A stretch of 64,000 bases of DNA from DASYRM01 sp036004405 (GCA_036004405.1 DASYRM010000062.1:1-64000), one strand, 5' to 3'. Shown: positions 16,734 through 26,300, counted from the stretch's first letter. Numbers and translations are program-made. Notes: a model not told the origin generated them from the sequence alone.

Positions 16734-18137
16734 TCAGTCACTCGTCAATCTCTTGATCAACCGGTAACTGAACTCCAACCCCTCGTAGAACCAGACGTCC
16801 TTGATCCGCTCGTCGCCGCCGTGCGCCCGAATGTCCTCGACGTCGTCGAACACGCCGGAGGCTCCGTAGGCCGGGATTCCCGCTCGGCGCAGGTAGAAGG
16901 CGTCGGTGGCCGTCGTGCTCATCGTAGGAATGACCGGCACACCAGGCCACATCTCCGCAGTGACGGCCTCGATTGGCTGCAGCACGTCGCGTGCGAGTGG
17001 CGAGTCCGGCGCTGACTCGGCGTTCCACAGCGGCCGGATCGAGATGGCCGTGTCAGCGACCAGCCGGTGGAGCGTGGCCTCGACTTCCGACGGCAGCTGC
17101 CCTGGTACCAGTCGGCAATTCACAATCGCGCGGACGCGCTGGGGCAGCGCGTTGTCGGCGTGTCCGCCGTCGATGCGGGTGGGCACGCAGGTGGTGCGCA
17201 GCCGCGCGTTGTACTCGGGTCGTGCGGCGAGGCGAGCAATCGCGGAGGCGTCGGACGAATCACGCGCCACCGCGCGCATCGCCGTGCCCACGGCTGGCTC
17301 TTCCAGGGGGGCCGTGCGCTCGAAGAAGGCGCGGGTCACTTCGTTCAATTGCGCCGGAAACGCGTAGCCGCCGATGCGGGTCAGTGCCGCGGCGATCTGT
17401 GTGATCGCGTTGTCCGGTCGGGGTAGCGAGCTGTGGCCACCGATGTTCGTAATCAGCAGCTCGAAGCTCAAATATGTCTTTTCGCTCGCCTGGACGCCGT
17501 GCGACAGCCGGCGGCCCTGCTTCACGACACCGCCTCCACCTTCGTTCAGGGCAAACGAAGCGTCCACCAGTGGCCGATGGTGCGCGAGCAGCCAAGCGGT
17601 GCCGTTGTTCGGGCCGCCGACTTCCTCGTCGGCTGTGAGCATCATCACGACGTCCCGATCGGGCACGTAGCCCTCCCTGCGAAGGCGGATGAGCGTGGCC
17701 GTCCAGATCGAGGCTTCGTCTTTGTCGTCGGTGGTGCCGCGTCCGTAGAACCACCCGTCGCGCTCGAGAAACATGAAGGGCGGCACCGACCAGTCCTGCG
17801 GCTGCGCGTCCACCACGTCGAGATGCGCCATCACGAGAACGGGTTTGCGGCCGGTGTCGCGGCCGCGCAGACGAGCCACGAGGTTGGCGCGCGCCGGAAC
17901 CGGGCCGAGGATCCGGAGGTCGCGCTCGGGAAAGCCAGCCGCGCGTAGGTGCGCCGCCACGGCCTCCGCTGCCGGCGCGGTGGTGCCGGCCTGCGTCGTG
18001 TCGATCTCCACCAGCTGTTTCAGCAGGGCTTTGGCAAACGCCTCGTGGCTGGCCGGTCCGCGGGGAGGAGTGCCCTGGGCGCCACGTGCGGTGGCGGCCA
18101 TTGCGGTCACGAGGACGACGGCGACGAAACGGAGCAT
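16734..18137 (-). CDS. Exported M20-family metallopeptidase (PM20D1-like)
   Basis: A 467-residue secreted zinc exopeptidase. ATG 18137 opens a signal peptide (MLRFVAVVLVTAMAATARG); a GTG seven codons upstream is possible. Metal and catalytic residues lie in VMAHLDVVD (H105, D107), GRGTTDDK (D137) and ADEEVGG (E171, E172), with a dimerisation domain inserted after about residue 205 (NIGGHSSLPRP). The family cleaves dipeptides and N-acyl amino acids from the C-terminal side. It converges on ggt with a shared hairpin between. It likely completes the extracytoplasmic peptide-degrading set. Confidence 0.9.
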   Translation of the reverse strand: MLRFVAVVLVTAMAATARGAQGTPPRGPASHEAFAKALLKQLVEIDTTQAGTTAPAAEAVAAHLRAAGFPERDLRILGPVPARANLVARLRGRDTGRKPVLVMAHLDVVDAQPQDWSVPPFMFLERDGWFYGRGTTDDKDEASIWTATLIRLRREGYVPDRDVVMMLTADEEVGGPNNGTAWLLAHHRPLVDASFALNEGGGGVVKQGRRLSHGVQASEKTYLSFELLITNIGGHSSLPRPDNAITQIAAALTRIGGYAFPAQLNEVTRAFFERTAPLEEPAVGTAMRAVARDSSDASAIARLAARPEYNARLRTTCVPTRIDGGHADNALPQRVRAIVNCRLVPGQLPSEVEATLHRLVADTAISIRPLWNAESAPDSPLARDVLQPIEAVTAEMWPGVPVIPTMSTTATDAFYLRRAGIPAYGASGVFDDVEDIRAHGGDERIKDVWFYEGLEFSYRLIKRLTSD

Positions 18138-18516
18138 GGCGCTGGCAGAGCAATTCACGCGCCGAGTGCAGGCGGTCGCTCGCGACCTCCTGAATCAGGC
18201 ACATCGGGAGGACGCCCATCCGCCCGGCGGTGGCCGCGCGCCGCGCGGCGCCACACTTCTGTGCCCGCTTCGAGGCACGTGAACGCCGATGTCCAGGCCT
18301 CCGCCGCCTCGAAACGCGTCCGTCGGAGGATGCGCGCCGCCTTCAAGTCGCTGAGGTCCAGCGTGTTACCGCGCACGCATGCGCGACGCCGCGGCCGGCC
18401 CTGGCTCCGGAACCCCCCTTGCACAAGGCCGGACGAGTGAGAGATCGCTCGCGCGTTGCGAACGCGAGAGGTCTGCGCCGTCGTCGGGGGCACGCACGTC
18501 GGGCGTCGGAGGGTTC
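18138..18516. other. Divergent intergenic region, M20 gene / DUF1592 operon
   Basis: About 380 bp that should contain promoters in both directions. Frames crossing it are extensions or shadows. I see no convincing -35/-10 pair or operator. A GGAGGG Shine-Dalgarno (18508-18513) precedes the rightward operon. Confidence 0.45.
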
Positions 18517-21084
18517 ATGAAAGTCAGTTGGGGGCGGTTCTTCCTTGCCTGTTGGGCGGTGCTCGCATCCGCGGCGGTTGGCACCACTCCCGGAACACCG
18601 CCGCAGCAGGCGCCTGCCGCTGCGCGCGCCCCGCGGACGGTGTCCGCGGCCGAAATCAAGCCGGTGGCGGCGCACCCGTCCGCGGCTGTTCCCTCGAAGG
18701 CCTTTCTCGATTCCTACTGCACGACCTGTCACAACCAGAAACTGAAGACGGGCGGGCTGGCCCTCGACACGCTGGACGTCGCCAACGTGGGACGCGATGC
18801 CGAGGTGTGGGAGAAAGCCGTCGTCAAGCTGCGAGCGGGCCTCATGCCGCCCTCGGGCCTGCCGCGGCCGAAGGCCGATGTGCTGGAAGCCTTCACCGCG
18901 TCGCTCGAGTCGGCGCTCGATCGTGCGGGTGCCGCCAGCCCGAACCCTGGGCGCACCGAGCCCTTCCACCGCTTGAACCGCGCGGAGTATCAGAACGCGG
19001 TTCGCGATCTGCTGGGCCTCGACGTGGACGCGACCGACTGGCTCCCGACCGACGAGGTCAGCTACGGCTTCGACAACATCGCCGGCGTGCTCAAGCTGTC
19101 GCCGCTCCTCACTGAGCGCTATCTCAACACCGCGCAGAAGGTCGCACGCCTCGCGCTCGGCACCCCCGCGCCGCCGGTCGGGGCGCTCTACCGGGTGCCC
19201 GATCAGCTCGATCAGGACGTCCGCCTCGAAGGCATGCCGGTCGGCACACGCGGCGGGAATTTGGTGAACTTCATCGCGCCGCGCAGCGGCGACTACGACA
19301 TCAAGGCGCGAGTCGGCCGCGGCATTGACTCCGACATCCCGCACTTCATCGGCCAGCAGGATCTCGAAATCAGCATCGATGGCGATCGGGTGCACATCTT
19401 CACGCTGCCCGAGACGCCCGGAGAGGATCTGAACATCGAGCGCCAGGTCGCGCGCGCGCCCGGCCAGGCCCGCGCGCGCAACATCCAGCGCGACGCCAAC
19501 GGGGATCCTATTCCCGACGAGGCGGCGCTGAAACGCCGCCATCTCGACGACGACTGGGTCATCCGGGTGCCGATGACGGCTGGCGAGCACGAGATTCGTG
19601 CCACGTTCATCGCCAAGACCAACGCGGTGTCGGAAGGATTCCGCAAACCGTTCCTCAAGCCGTATATCGGACGCGGACCCACCGACAACCGCGAGACGCG
19701 CGAGGGCGCGGCCCTTCGCGAGCTGGAGGTGATGGGACCGCTCAACCCGGGGGGGGCCGAAACCTCGGCCAGCTACAAGCGCGTGTTCATCTGCCGCCCG
19801 GCGACGGCGGCTGAGGAGACGGGCTGCGCAAAGAAGATTCTCTCGACCCTCGCGCGCCGCGCCTACCGCCGTCCGGTCACCGACGACGACATGGGCGTGC
19901 TGGTGGACTTTTATGCCAAAGGCCGCGCCTCCGGCGACTTCAGCGCCGGCATCGAGCTGGGGTTGCAGCGCATTCTCGTCGCGCCGTCGTTCCTCTTCCG
20001 CACCGAGTTCGAGCCGGCGGCGGGCTCGGCGGCGGCGGCCGTTCCGGGCGCCTATCGCATCAGCGATTTGAGCCTGGCCTCGCGGCTGTCGTTCTTTCTC
20101 TGGAGCAGCATTCCCGACGACGAGCTCCTCGACCTTGCCGTGCAGAACAAGCTGCACGAGCCGGCGGCGCTCGAAAAGCAGACGCGACGCCTGCTGGCGG
20201 ACCCACGGTCGGCGGCGTTCACCAAAAACTTCGCCGGCCAGTGGCTCTCGCTGCGCCGGCTGCCCGACATCGTCCCGGATCCATTTCTCTTTCCCGACTA
20301 CGGTGACACGCTTGCGCGGGCCTTCGGGCGCGAAGTCGAGCTCTTCTTCGACAGCATGGTGCGCGAAGACCGGCCGATCGTGGATCTCCTCACCGCCAAC
20401 TACACGTTCGTGAACGAACGGCTGGCGCAGCACTACGACCTCCCGAACGTCAAGGGCATCAGCTTCCAGCGCGTGAGCCTGGCCGACGACAGCCCGCGCC
20501 GCGGCCTGCTCGGCAAGGGCGCGATCCTCACCGTGACCGCGCTCCCCAACCGCACCTCGCCGGTCGTGCGCGGCAAGTGGGTGCTGCAGAACATCCTCGG
20601 TGCGCCGCCGCCAGAGCCGCCGCCGAACGTACCGTCGCTGCAGGAGAACGGGGACCTCGTCACCAAGGTGAAGACCCTGCGGCAGCGCCTCGAGGCGCAC
20701 CGCGCCAACGCCGTGTGCGCGTCGTGCCACAAACTGATGGATCCGATCGGGTTCGCGCTCGAGAGCTTCGATGCCGTGGGCAAGTACCGCACCTACGACG
20801 AGAACTTCGAGCCGATCGACAACTCGGGCGTCTACGCCGACGGCTCACGCATCGACGGTCTCGTCGGCCTGCGGCAGGTGCTCGTGAACCACTCCGACCA
20901 GTTCGTGAGCAACGTCACCAAGACGCTGCTCACCTACGCTCTCGGCCGCGGGGTCGAGTACTACGACATGCCGGCGGTGCGCGCGATTCTCCACGATGCG
21001 GCGCCGCAGCAGTACCGGTTCTCGTCGATTGTGCTGGGCATCGTCAAGAGCACGCCGTTCCAGCTGAGGAGATTCGAGTCATGA
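18517..21084 (+). CDS. DUF1587/1595/1592/1588/1585 exported cytochrome-like protein
   Basis: An 855-residue exported protein with two c-type haem motifs: CTTCH at 68-72 near the N-terminus and CASCH at 734-738 within the DUF1588 region (CASCHKLMDPIGFALESF). Domain order: haem/PSCyt-like, DUF1587 (FHRLNRAEYQNAVRDLLGLD), DUF1595 (ARRAYRRPVT), DUF1592 (SLASRLSFFLWSSIPDDELL), DUF1588, DUF1585 (C-terminus, TYALGRGVEYYD). ATG 18517 follows GGAGGG and opens a signal peptide. Its TGA overlaps the ATG of the DUF1552 gene. Such pairs recur in Acidobacteriota and Planctomycetota/Verrucomicrobiota, but no reaction is established; an extracytoplasmic redox role is inferred from the haems. Confidence 0.9.
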   Translation: MKVSWGRFFLACWAVLASAAVGTTPGTPPQQAPAAARAPRTVSAAEIKPVAAHPSAAVPSKAFLDSYCTTCHNQKLKTGGLALDTLDVANVGRDAEVWEKAVVKLRAGLMPPSGLPRPKADVLEAFTASLESALDRAGAASPNPGRTEPFHRLNRAEYQNAVRDLLGLDVDATDWLPTDEVSYGFDNIAGVLKLSPLLTERYLNTAQKVARLALGTPAPPVGALYRVPDQLDQDVRLEGMPVGTRGGNLVNFIAPRSGDYDIKARVGRGIDSDIPHFIGQQDLEISIDGDRVHIFTLPETPGEDLNIERQVARAPGQARARNIQRDANGDPIPDEAALKRRHLDDDWVIRVPMTAGEHEIRATFIAKTNAVSEGFRKPFLKPYIGRGPTDNRETREGAALRELEVMGPLNPGGAETSASYKRVFICRPATAAEETGCAKKILSTLARRAYRRPVTDDDMGVLVDFYAKGRASGDFSAGIELGLQRILVAPSFLFRTEFEPAAGSAAAAVPGAYRISDLSLASRLSFFLWSSIPDDELLDLAVQNKLHEPAALEKQTRRLLADPRSAAFTKNFAGQWLSLRRLPDIVPDPFLFPDYGDTLARAFGREVELFFDSMVREDRPIVDLLTANYTFVNERLAQHYDLPNVKGISFQRVSLADDSPRRGLLGKGAILTVTALPNRTSPVVRGKWVLQNILGAPPPEPPPNVPSLQENGDLVTKVKTLRQRLEAHRANAVCASCHKLMDPIGFALESFDAVGKYRTYDENFEPIDNSGVYADGSRIDGLVGLRQVLVNHSDQFVSNVTKTLLTYALGRGVEYYDMPAVRAILHDAAPQQYRFSSIVLGIVKSTPFQLRRFES

Positions 21085-22472
21085 TCATCACGAAAAAAGC
21101 GCTGTCGCGCCGCACGGTGCTGAAGGGGATGGGCGTGTCGCTCGCCCTGCCGATGCTCGACGCGATGGTGCCGGCCCTGACCGCGGCGTCGAGCGCGGCC
21201 GCGCCGGCGCGCCGCTACGGATTCTTCTACATGCCCAACGGCGTGGCCATGAACCACACCGGCGCCAACTTCTGGAAGCCGCAGACCGTGGGCGCCGACT
21301 TCGAGTTCTCGCCCATCCTCCAGTCGCTGGAGCCGTTCCGCAATCAGGTCACCATCGTGAGCGGGCTCCACAACCGCGCCGCCGAGAGCCTGGGCGATGG
21401 CAACGGCGACCACACCCGCAGCACCGCGTCGTGGCTGACCGGCGCGCACATCAAACGGACGGAAGGCTCCGATCTGCGCGCGGGCACGTCGGTCGACCAG
21501 GCGATCGCGGCGCAGTTCAAGAAGGACACGCCGCTGCCGTCGCTCGAGCTCGCGATCCTGCCGAACTCGGTCACCGGCGGATGCGACACCGGCTATAGCT
21601 GCGCCTACGGCACCACGCTCGCCTGGGCATCCTCGACGACGCCGCTCCCCACGCAGAGCAGCCCGCGACTGGTCTTCGAACAGCTGTTCGGCGACGGCGG
21701 TCCCGCGTCGGCGCAGCTGGCTGCGACGCGGCAGAAGAACAGCATCATCGACTCGGCGATCGAGGAGATGAACAAGCTGAAGGCGAAGCTGGGCGCCAAG
21801 GACCGCGGCGCCGTGTCCGACTACCTCGACGTGCTGCGCGAGGTCGAACGCCGCATTCAGCAGACCGAAGCGAAGAACGCCGCGTCACCGCTGCCCGAGT
21901 ACGACCGGCCGGGCATCGGCACACCGGAGCGCTTCGACGACCACGCCAAGCTGATGTTCGACCTGCAGCATCTGGCGTTCCAGGGCGACATCACCCGCGT
22001 CACGACGTTCATGTATGGCGGGGAACAGCGCGCGCGGATGTATCCCGAGATCGGGTTGAACGAGTCGCACCACTCAATGTCGCACCACGGCGACAACCCG
22101 GAGAACCTGCGCAAGTACGCCAAGCTGTGCACCTGGCACGTCGAGCTCTTTGCCTACCTGGTCGAGAAGATGCGCAACACGCCGGACGGCGACGGCACCC
22201 TCCTCGACCATTCGATGCTGATGATCGGCGGCGGCATGAGCAACGGCAACATCCACTCGCACATGGACGTGCCGATCGCGCTCGTCGGCGGCGGCATCGG
22301 TCTCAAGGGCAATCGCCACGTCGCCACGCAGATGGGCACACCGCTCTCGAACCTGCTCGTCACGCTGGCCAACGGCGCCGGCGTGCCGATCGACAGCTTC
22401 GGCGACAGCACCGGGACGCTCGACTTGAATGCGGGGCCGGCCGGAAGAAAACCGCCGGCCAGCAGCGCCTAG
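21081..22472 (+). CDS. DUF1552 protein with twin-arginine signal
   Basis: A 463-residue protein starting MIITKKALSRRTVLKGMGVS, where SRRTVLKG is a Tat motif, followed by the DUF1552 signature region (YGFFYMPNGVAMNHTG, SGLHNRAAES, GEQRARMYPEIGLNESHHSMSHHG). Tat export implies folding, and often cofactor or metal binding, before transport; the many His residues in NESHHSMSHHG could bind metal. The ATG overlaps the upstream TGA (ATGA), with AGGAG at 21066-21070. It resembles sulfatase/alkaline-phosphatase-fold relatives (DUF1501 type) in layout, but the catalytic function is unknown. It is the constant partner of DUF1592-type proteins. Confidence 0.9.
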   Translation: MIITKKALSRRTVLKGMGVSLALPMLDAMVPALTAASSAAAPARRYGFFYMPNGVAMNHTGANFWKPQTVGADFEFSPILQSLEPFRNQVTIVSGLHNRAAESLGDGNGDHTRSTASWLTGAHIKRTEGSDLRAGTSVDQAIAAQFKKDTPLPSLELAILPNSVTGGCDTGYSCAYGTTLAWASSTTPLPTQSSPRLVFEQLFGDGGPASAQLAATRQKNSIIDSAIEEMNKLKAKLGAKDRGAVSDYLDVLREVERRIQQTEAKNAASPLPEYDRPGIGTPERFDDHAKLMFDLQHLAFQGDITRVTTFMYGGEQRARMYPEIGLNESHHSMSHHGDNPENLRKYAKLCTWHVELFAYLVEKMRNTPDGDGTLLDHSMLMIGGGMSNGNIHSHMDVPIALVGGGIGLKGNRHVATQMGTPLSNLLVTLANGAGVPIDSFGDSTGTLDLNAGPAGRKPPASSA

Positions 22473-22557
22473 GGCCGAACCCGTGTGAGTGGGTGAGGAA
22501 CAGAGTGGGTAGCGAGGCAGGGCGTTGGGTGGGGCCGCAGCCCCGCCGGGGGTGACC

Positions 22558-24126
22558 ATGAAACGGACCGTTCTGTGGGGATTGACGGCGCTGCTGGTCG
22601 CGGCGCCGGCGCTGGCGGCGTCGAACAGACCGCCGCTCATCGAAGCGATCAAAGCCAAGGACGCCACGGCGATACGGACGCTGCTCAAGCAGCCGAACGC
22701 CGCCAACGTGGCGACGCCGGACGGCACGACGCCGCTGCACGTCGCGACCGATCTCGACGACCTGGCGACGGCGCAGCGGCTGGTACGAGCGGGCGCCAAC
22801 GTCAAGGCGGTCAACCGCTATGGCGTCACGCCGATGTACTCGGCCGCGGTCAACGGCAACGCGGCGATGATCGAGCTGCTGCTCAAGGCCGGCGCCGACG
22901 CCAACGTGGCGCTGCGCGAGGGCGAGACGGCGCTGATGACCGCATCGCGCACCGGCAAGGTGGAGGCGATGAGGGTGCTGATCGCGCACGGCGCCAACGT
23001 CAATGCCAGGGAGTCGTGGAAGCAGCAGACGGCGCTGATGTGGGCGTCGCACGAGGGCAATGTCGCGGCGGTGAAGCTCCTGCTCGAAGCCGGCGCCCGC
23101 GTCGACGATCGCTCGGTCTTCGGGTGGACGCCGCTGCTGTTCGCCGCCCGCCAGGGGGAGATCGACTCGATCAAGGCGCTCGTCGCCGGCGGCGCCGATG
23201 TCGACGACACGCTGCCCGATGGCACGAGCGCGCTGGTCACGGCCGTCCAGGGCCTGAATTTCGAAGCGGCCGCGGCGCTGCTCGAGCTCGGAATCGATCC
23301 GAACGCATCGGCGCAGGGCTGGACTGCGCTGCACCAGATCGCGTGGTCGCGGCGGCCGCAACGCGGGCAGAACAACCCGGGGCAGAAGCCGCTCGGCGAC
23401 ATGAGCAGCCTCGAGCTGGCCCGAAGGCTCGTCTACGCCGGGGCCGACGTCAACGCCAGGCAGACGAAGGAGCCGAGCTCGGACATGGAGGGCCGTAACA
23501 GCCTGAACCGCTACGGCGCGACGCCGCTCTTCCTGGCGTCGAAGTCGGTGGACGTGCCGCTCGTGCAGGCGCTGCTGGAGCTCGGCGCCGATCCCTTCAT
23601 CACCAACGTCGAGAACGATTCGCCGCTGATGGTCGCGGCCGGCGTCGGCGTGTATTCGCAGGGCGAGAGCCCAGGGGCGCCCGAAGAATCGGCCGACGCG
23701 GTCAAGATCTTTCTCGATCTCGGCGCGCCGGCGACCGACGTGGACAAGGACGGCGAGACCGCTTTGCACGGTCCCGCCTGGCGAGGTTCGAACGAAGCTG
23801 CCGCGATGCTCGTCAACGCCGGCGCCAAGCTCGACGCCCGGAACAACCGCGGCTGGATGCCGCTCACCATCGCCGACGGCGTCTACTACAACGCGCGCGT
23901 GGTGATGAACAAGCACACGGCGGTGCTGCTCAAGGACTTGATGGTGAAACGCGGTCTCGACATCAGCGACAAGGAGGCCAATCTGGCCGGAGCCATCCGA
24001 TCGGAGATCGACGACGAGATCGAGGCCGACGCGCAGAATCCCTCGGAAGTCCAGCGCCGGCTGGTCGAGCAGCAGAAGCAGCGGGATGAAGCGCTGAAGA
24101 AGATCAACGCGGAGCGGGCCAAATGA
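22558..24126 (+). CDS. Exported ankyrin-repeat protein
   Basis: A 522-residue protein with signal peptide (MKRTVLWGLTALLVAAPALA) and roughly ten ankyrin repeats over about 35-450, with the usual DGTTPLHVA, YGVTPMYSAA, EGETALMTAS, FGWTPLLFAA and GWTALHQIAW cores. The C-terminal 40 residues are charged and helical (QRRLVEQQKQRDEALKKIN). ATG 22558 was chosen for the signal peptide. It begins 85 bp after the DUF1552 gene and its TGA overlaps the next ATG, so it belongs to the same operon. An ankyrin scaffold in the periplasm may hold the dihaem and c'-type cytochromes together (inference). Confidence 0.88.
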   Translation: MKRTVLWGLTALLVAAPALAASNRPPLIEAIKAKDATAIRTLLKQPNAANVATPDGTTPLHVATDLDDLATAQRLVRAGANVKAVNRYGVTPMYSAAVNGNAAMIELLLKAGADANVALREGETALMTASRTGKVEAMRVLIAHGANVNARESWKQQTALMWASHEGNVAAVKLLLEAGARVDDRSVFGWTPLLFAARQGEIDSIKALVAGGADVDDTLPDGTSALVTAVQGLNFEAAAALLELGIDPNASAQGWTALHQIAWSRRPQRGQNNPGQKPLGDMSSLELARRLVYAGADVNARQTKEPSSDMEGRNSLNRYGATPLFLASKSVDVPLVQALLELGADPFITNVENDSPLMVAAGVGVYSQGESPGAPEESADAVKIFLDLGAPATDVDKDGETALHGPAWRGSNEAAAMLVNAGAKLDARNNRGWMPLTIADGVYYNARVVMNKHTAVLLKDLMVKRGLDISDKEANLAGAIRSEIDDEIEADAQNPSEVQRRLVEQQKQRDEALKKINAERAK

Positions 24127-24989
24127 GGCGCCCGGTTTCGCGCCCGTGGGCGGGATGGGCGGCGGCGGCCGCGGTAATCGCCGTGGCGGTGGCGCTGCCG
24201 GAGGCGCAGCGCCGAGGCGGCCGCAACAACGGAGCGCAGGGGTTGCCTGTCGCCACCAACACGATCCTCTCCGATCCCGACGCCTACTACGGCAAGGTCG
24301 TGACGCTGTCGGCGGGCGTCGATCAGATGCTGTCGAAGACCACCTTCGTCGTCGACCAATGGAAGATGACTGGACCGATGGCCGTCGCACCGGCGGGTAA
24401 GCCAATCCTGGTCGTGGCGCCCTATCTCACGGCGTCGCTCGATCGGCGCAGCTACCTCATGATGCGCGGCCAGGTGGTGAAGTTCGATCCGATCGAGATC
24501 GCCAAGGCCGGCGACGGCTACATCCTCGACATGACCGCGGACGTGCGCGCAAAGTACACGGGGCAGCCGGTGCTCGTGGCCAGCTCGATCCTGAACTCGG
24601 TGTCGCTCGAGCTCGCGCGCAAGCCGCTCATGCCGGAAGAGATTTCACTGACCTCGGCGATGAAGACGATCGCGCCGGCGTTCGCCTCGCTGCGCACCGC
24701 CGCGCAGGAGTCGAAGGCCGATGTCGTCTCGCAGAATGTCGCCCGGTTGCTGCCGGCCTTCTCGCAGACCGAGGCGATCTGGGATGGTCTGGGTCAGAGT
24801 CCGGCGGCGCAGTGGGCGCGCGACGCCCGCGAACACGCCGTGGCCATCGACAAGGCGGCGGCCGCCGGTGACTGGGCGGCGGTGAATGCGTCGGCGGGTG
24901 CGTTGAACCAGGTGTGCGGCAGCTGCCACAACACCTATCGCGAGCGGCAGGACGACGGGCTGTTCCGCTTCAAGGCCGGCTCCTTCTGA
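24123..24989 (+). CDS. Exported c'-type cytochrome with N-terminal OB-like domain
   Basis: A 288-residue protein. Residues 1-28 are a signal or anchor helix; about 48-150 is a beta-rich region (DPDAYYGKVVTLSAGVD... ILVVAPYL) resembling an OB-fold; about 175-288 is helical and ends with the haem motif CGSCH at 265-269, close to the C-terminus as in cytochrome c' four-helix bundles. Cytochrome c' proteins bind NO/CO or shuttle electrons. The ATGA overlap with the ankyrin gene makes it the fourth member of the DUF1592 operon. The OB plus c' combination is read from pattern only, not from a search. Confidence 0.75.
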   Translation: MRRPVSRPWAGWAAAAAVIAVAVALPEAQRRGGRNNGAQGLPVATNTILSDPDAYYGKVVTLSAGVDQMLSKTTFVVDQWKMTGPMAVAPAGKPILVVAPYLTASLDRRSYLMMRGQVVKFDPIEIAKAGDGYILDMTADVRAKYTGQPVLVASSILNSVSLELARKPLMPEEISLTSAMKTIAPAFASLRTAAQESKADVVSQNVARLLPAFSQTEAIWDGLGQSPAAQWARDAREHAVAIDKAAAAGDWAAVNASAGALNQVCGSCHNTYRERQDDGLFRFKAGSF

Positions 24990-24995
24990 ACCCGA

Positions 24996-25718
24996 TCAAC
25001 GGCCGGACGAGAATGCGGATTCGCCGGATGCGGCTGCGGCTTCGAAGGCGTGGGCGCTGCGTGCGCGAGGTGTCGGATCGAGCAGCGTCGACTGCATTCG
25101 GCGTGCTTCGGCCTCGGTGAACGCCCAGTCGGTCTCGCGGTTCTGGATCAGCTCGGCGTCGGTCCAGATGCCCCGCATGAGGCCCGTGCGAGCGTGGCCC
25201 GGGACGCGCAGCAGCAGATGGCCGATCTCGTGGGCCATCGCCCGGCCGAGGAGGTCACCGAAATCGACGCCGGCACGGCGCATGACCGTGAAGATGCGGT
25301 CGCGGTAAATGGTGGCCATGACGTTGGCGCGACCCGAGGGATCGACCGCGGCGAATCCGAGCTGGAGGTCTGATTCGGCACCGTTCTGCGCCGAAACGGC
25401 CGCGCTCGACGGTCGCGCGGGTGTGGTCGAGGCCGGCATGATGCGAATGACGAGCTCGTTGGCGTCGGGCACCGCGCGGCAGGGATAACTGGCGCCGTCG
25501 CGGCTGCAGTCGCGCCACTCGACGACCACGCCGGCTTTGGCGAGAATCGATGCGGCGGCGCGCATGGCCATCGCGCGGGCGGTGACGTCGGTCTGGGTGA
25601 TGTCGTAGAGCCGAATGACGGCGCGCGCGCCCTGGGCGTGGGCGTGTGTCGCCGCGCTGGCGGTGGCGGCCATGAAGACCGCGACGATGGCTCCGAGCCG
25701 GGGAGTGTAGTGAGACAT
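24996..25718 (-). CDS. Secreted zinc metalloprotease-like protein
   Basis: A 240-residue exported protein with a signal peptide (1-29, ending AHAQG). The zinc motif HEIGHLLLRVPGH spans 163-175 (H163, E164, H167, possible third ligand H175), followed by GLMRGIW, reminiscent of a Met-turn. The His spacing (HExxH-x7-H) is wider than the metzincin HExxHxxGxxH. Two Cys (71, 80) may form a disulfide. It is convergent with the c'-cytochrome gene, 6 bp apart. Proteolysis has not been shown for such proteins; the assignment rests on the motif. Confidence 0.7.
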   Translation of the reverse strand: MSHYTPRLGAIVAVFMAATASAATHAHAQGARAVIRLYDITQTDVTARAMAMRAAASILAKAGVVVEWRDCSRDGASYPCRAVPDANELVIRIMPASTTPARPSSAAVSAQNGAESDLQLGFAAVDPSGRANVMATIYRDRIFTVMRRAGVDFGDLLGRAMAHEIGHLLLRVPGHARTGLMRGIWTDAELIQNRETDWAFTEAEARRMQSTLLDPTPRARSAHAFEAAAASGESAFSSGR

Positions 25719-25991
25719 GGCGCGCTCGACAAGGAACGCCTGGCTGACGGCGTAGCGAGCGACGCGGCTCGCCTCAGTGCGGCTACCCTAGCACACGATG
25801 GTCGTGCAAAGGTGGGATCGGGCTGATTCTGTCGGTTCTCGTACCGTAACGTACAAGCATGTACATTTGGGTGCTCCTTCTGTGGCGCGCCGGCGCACGA
25901 CGTGTAGCCGGCCGCCATCCACCCTCTCCATTTCTCGATCGCCAGAGCCACGAGTGCGGTGAGGCGGAGATCGATGATCAAACGGCGGCTC

Positions 25992-26168
25992 CACTGAGAG
26001 CCTCCCGCGCAACGCCTCCAGTCTAGGGCCGGCGGTTCACCCCGGGGAGATCCTCCTCGATGAGCTCTTCAAGACGACGCCGCAGTTTGGATGGACATGC
26101 AGGCCAACTTCGACCTGAAGGCGGCGATGACGCGGCGGCGCGCGTTGAGGCTCGCCAGGAGGGCGTAA
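25992..26168 (+). pseudogene. higA antitoxin relic (internally deleted)
   Basis: Bases 26012-26058 encode the start region of HigA as at 30222-30268 (GPAVHPGEILL), then jump to the sequence for the C-terminal part (KTTPQFW... MQANFDLKAA). About 131 bp carrying the helix-turn-helix is missing, apparently between similar sequences near GAGCTCTTCAAG, and one base is lost where the intact gene has TTCTGG (here TTTGG). No higB precedes it. It ends with a TAA matching the position of the intact TAG. It is a non-functional remnant of a second higBA module. Confidence 0.8.
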
Positions 26169-26300
26169 GCATCGGCGCACATGCCAGCGGTGTGATGGTC
26201 AGCGTGCGACAGCGTGCAAGGCGCCACGGCATTCCCGGCAAACGCGGCAGGCACCGCACTTTAGAAGCTGTAAGTTACAGCGATGATTGGGCCTGAAAAG

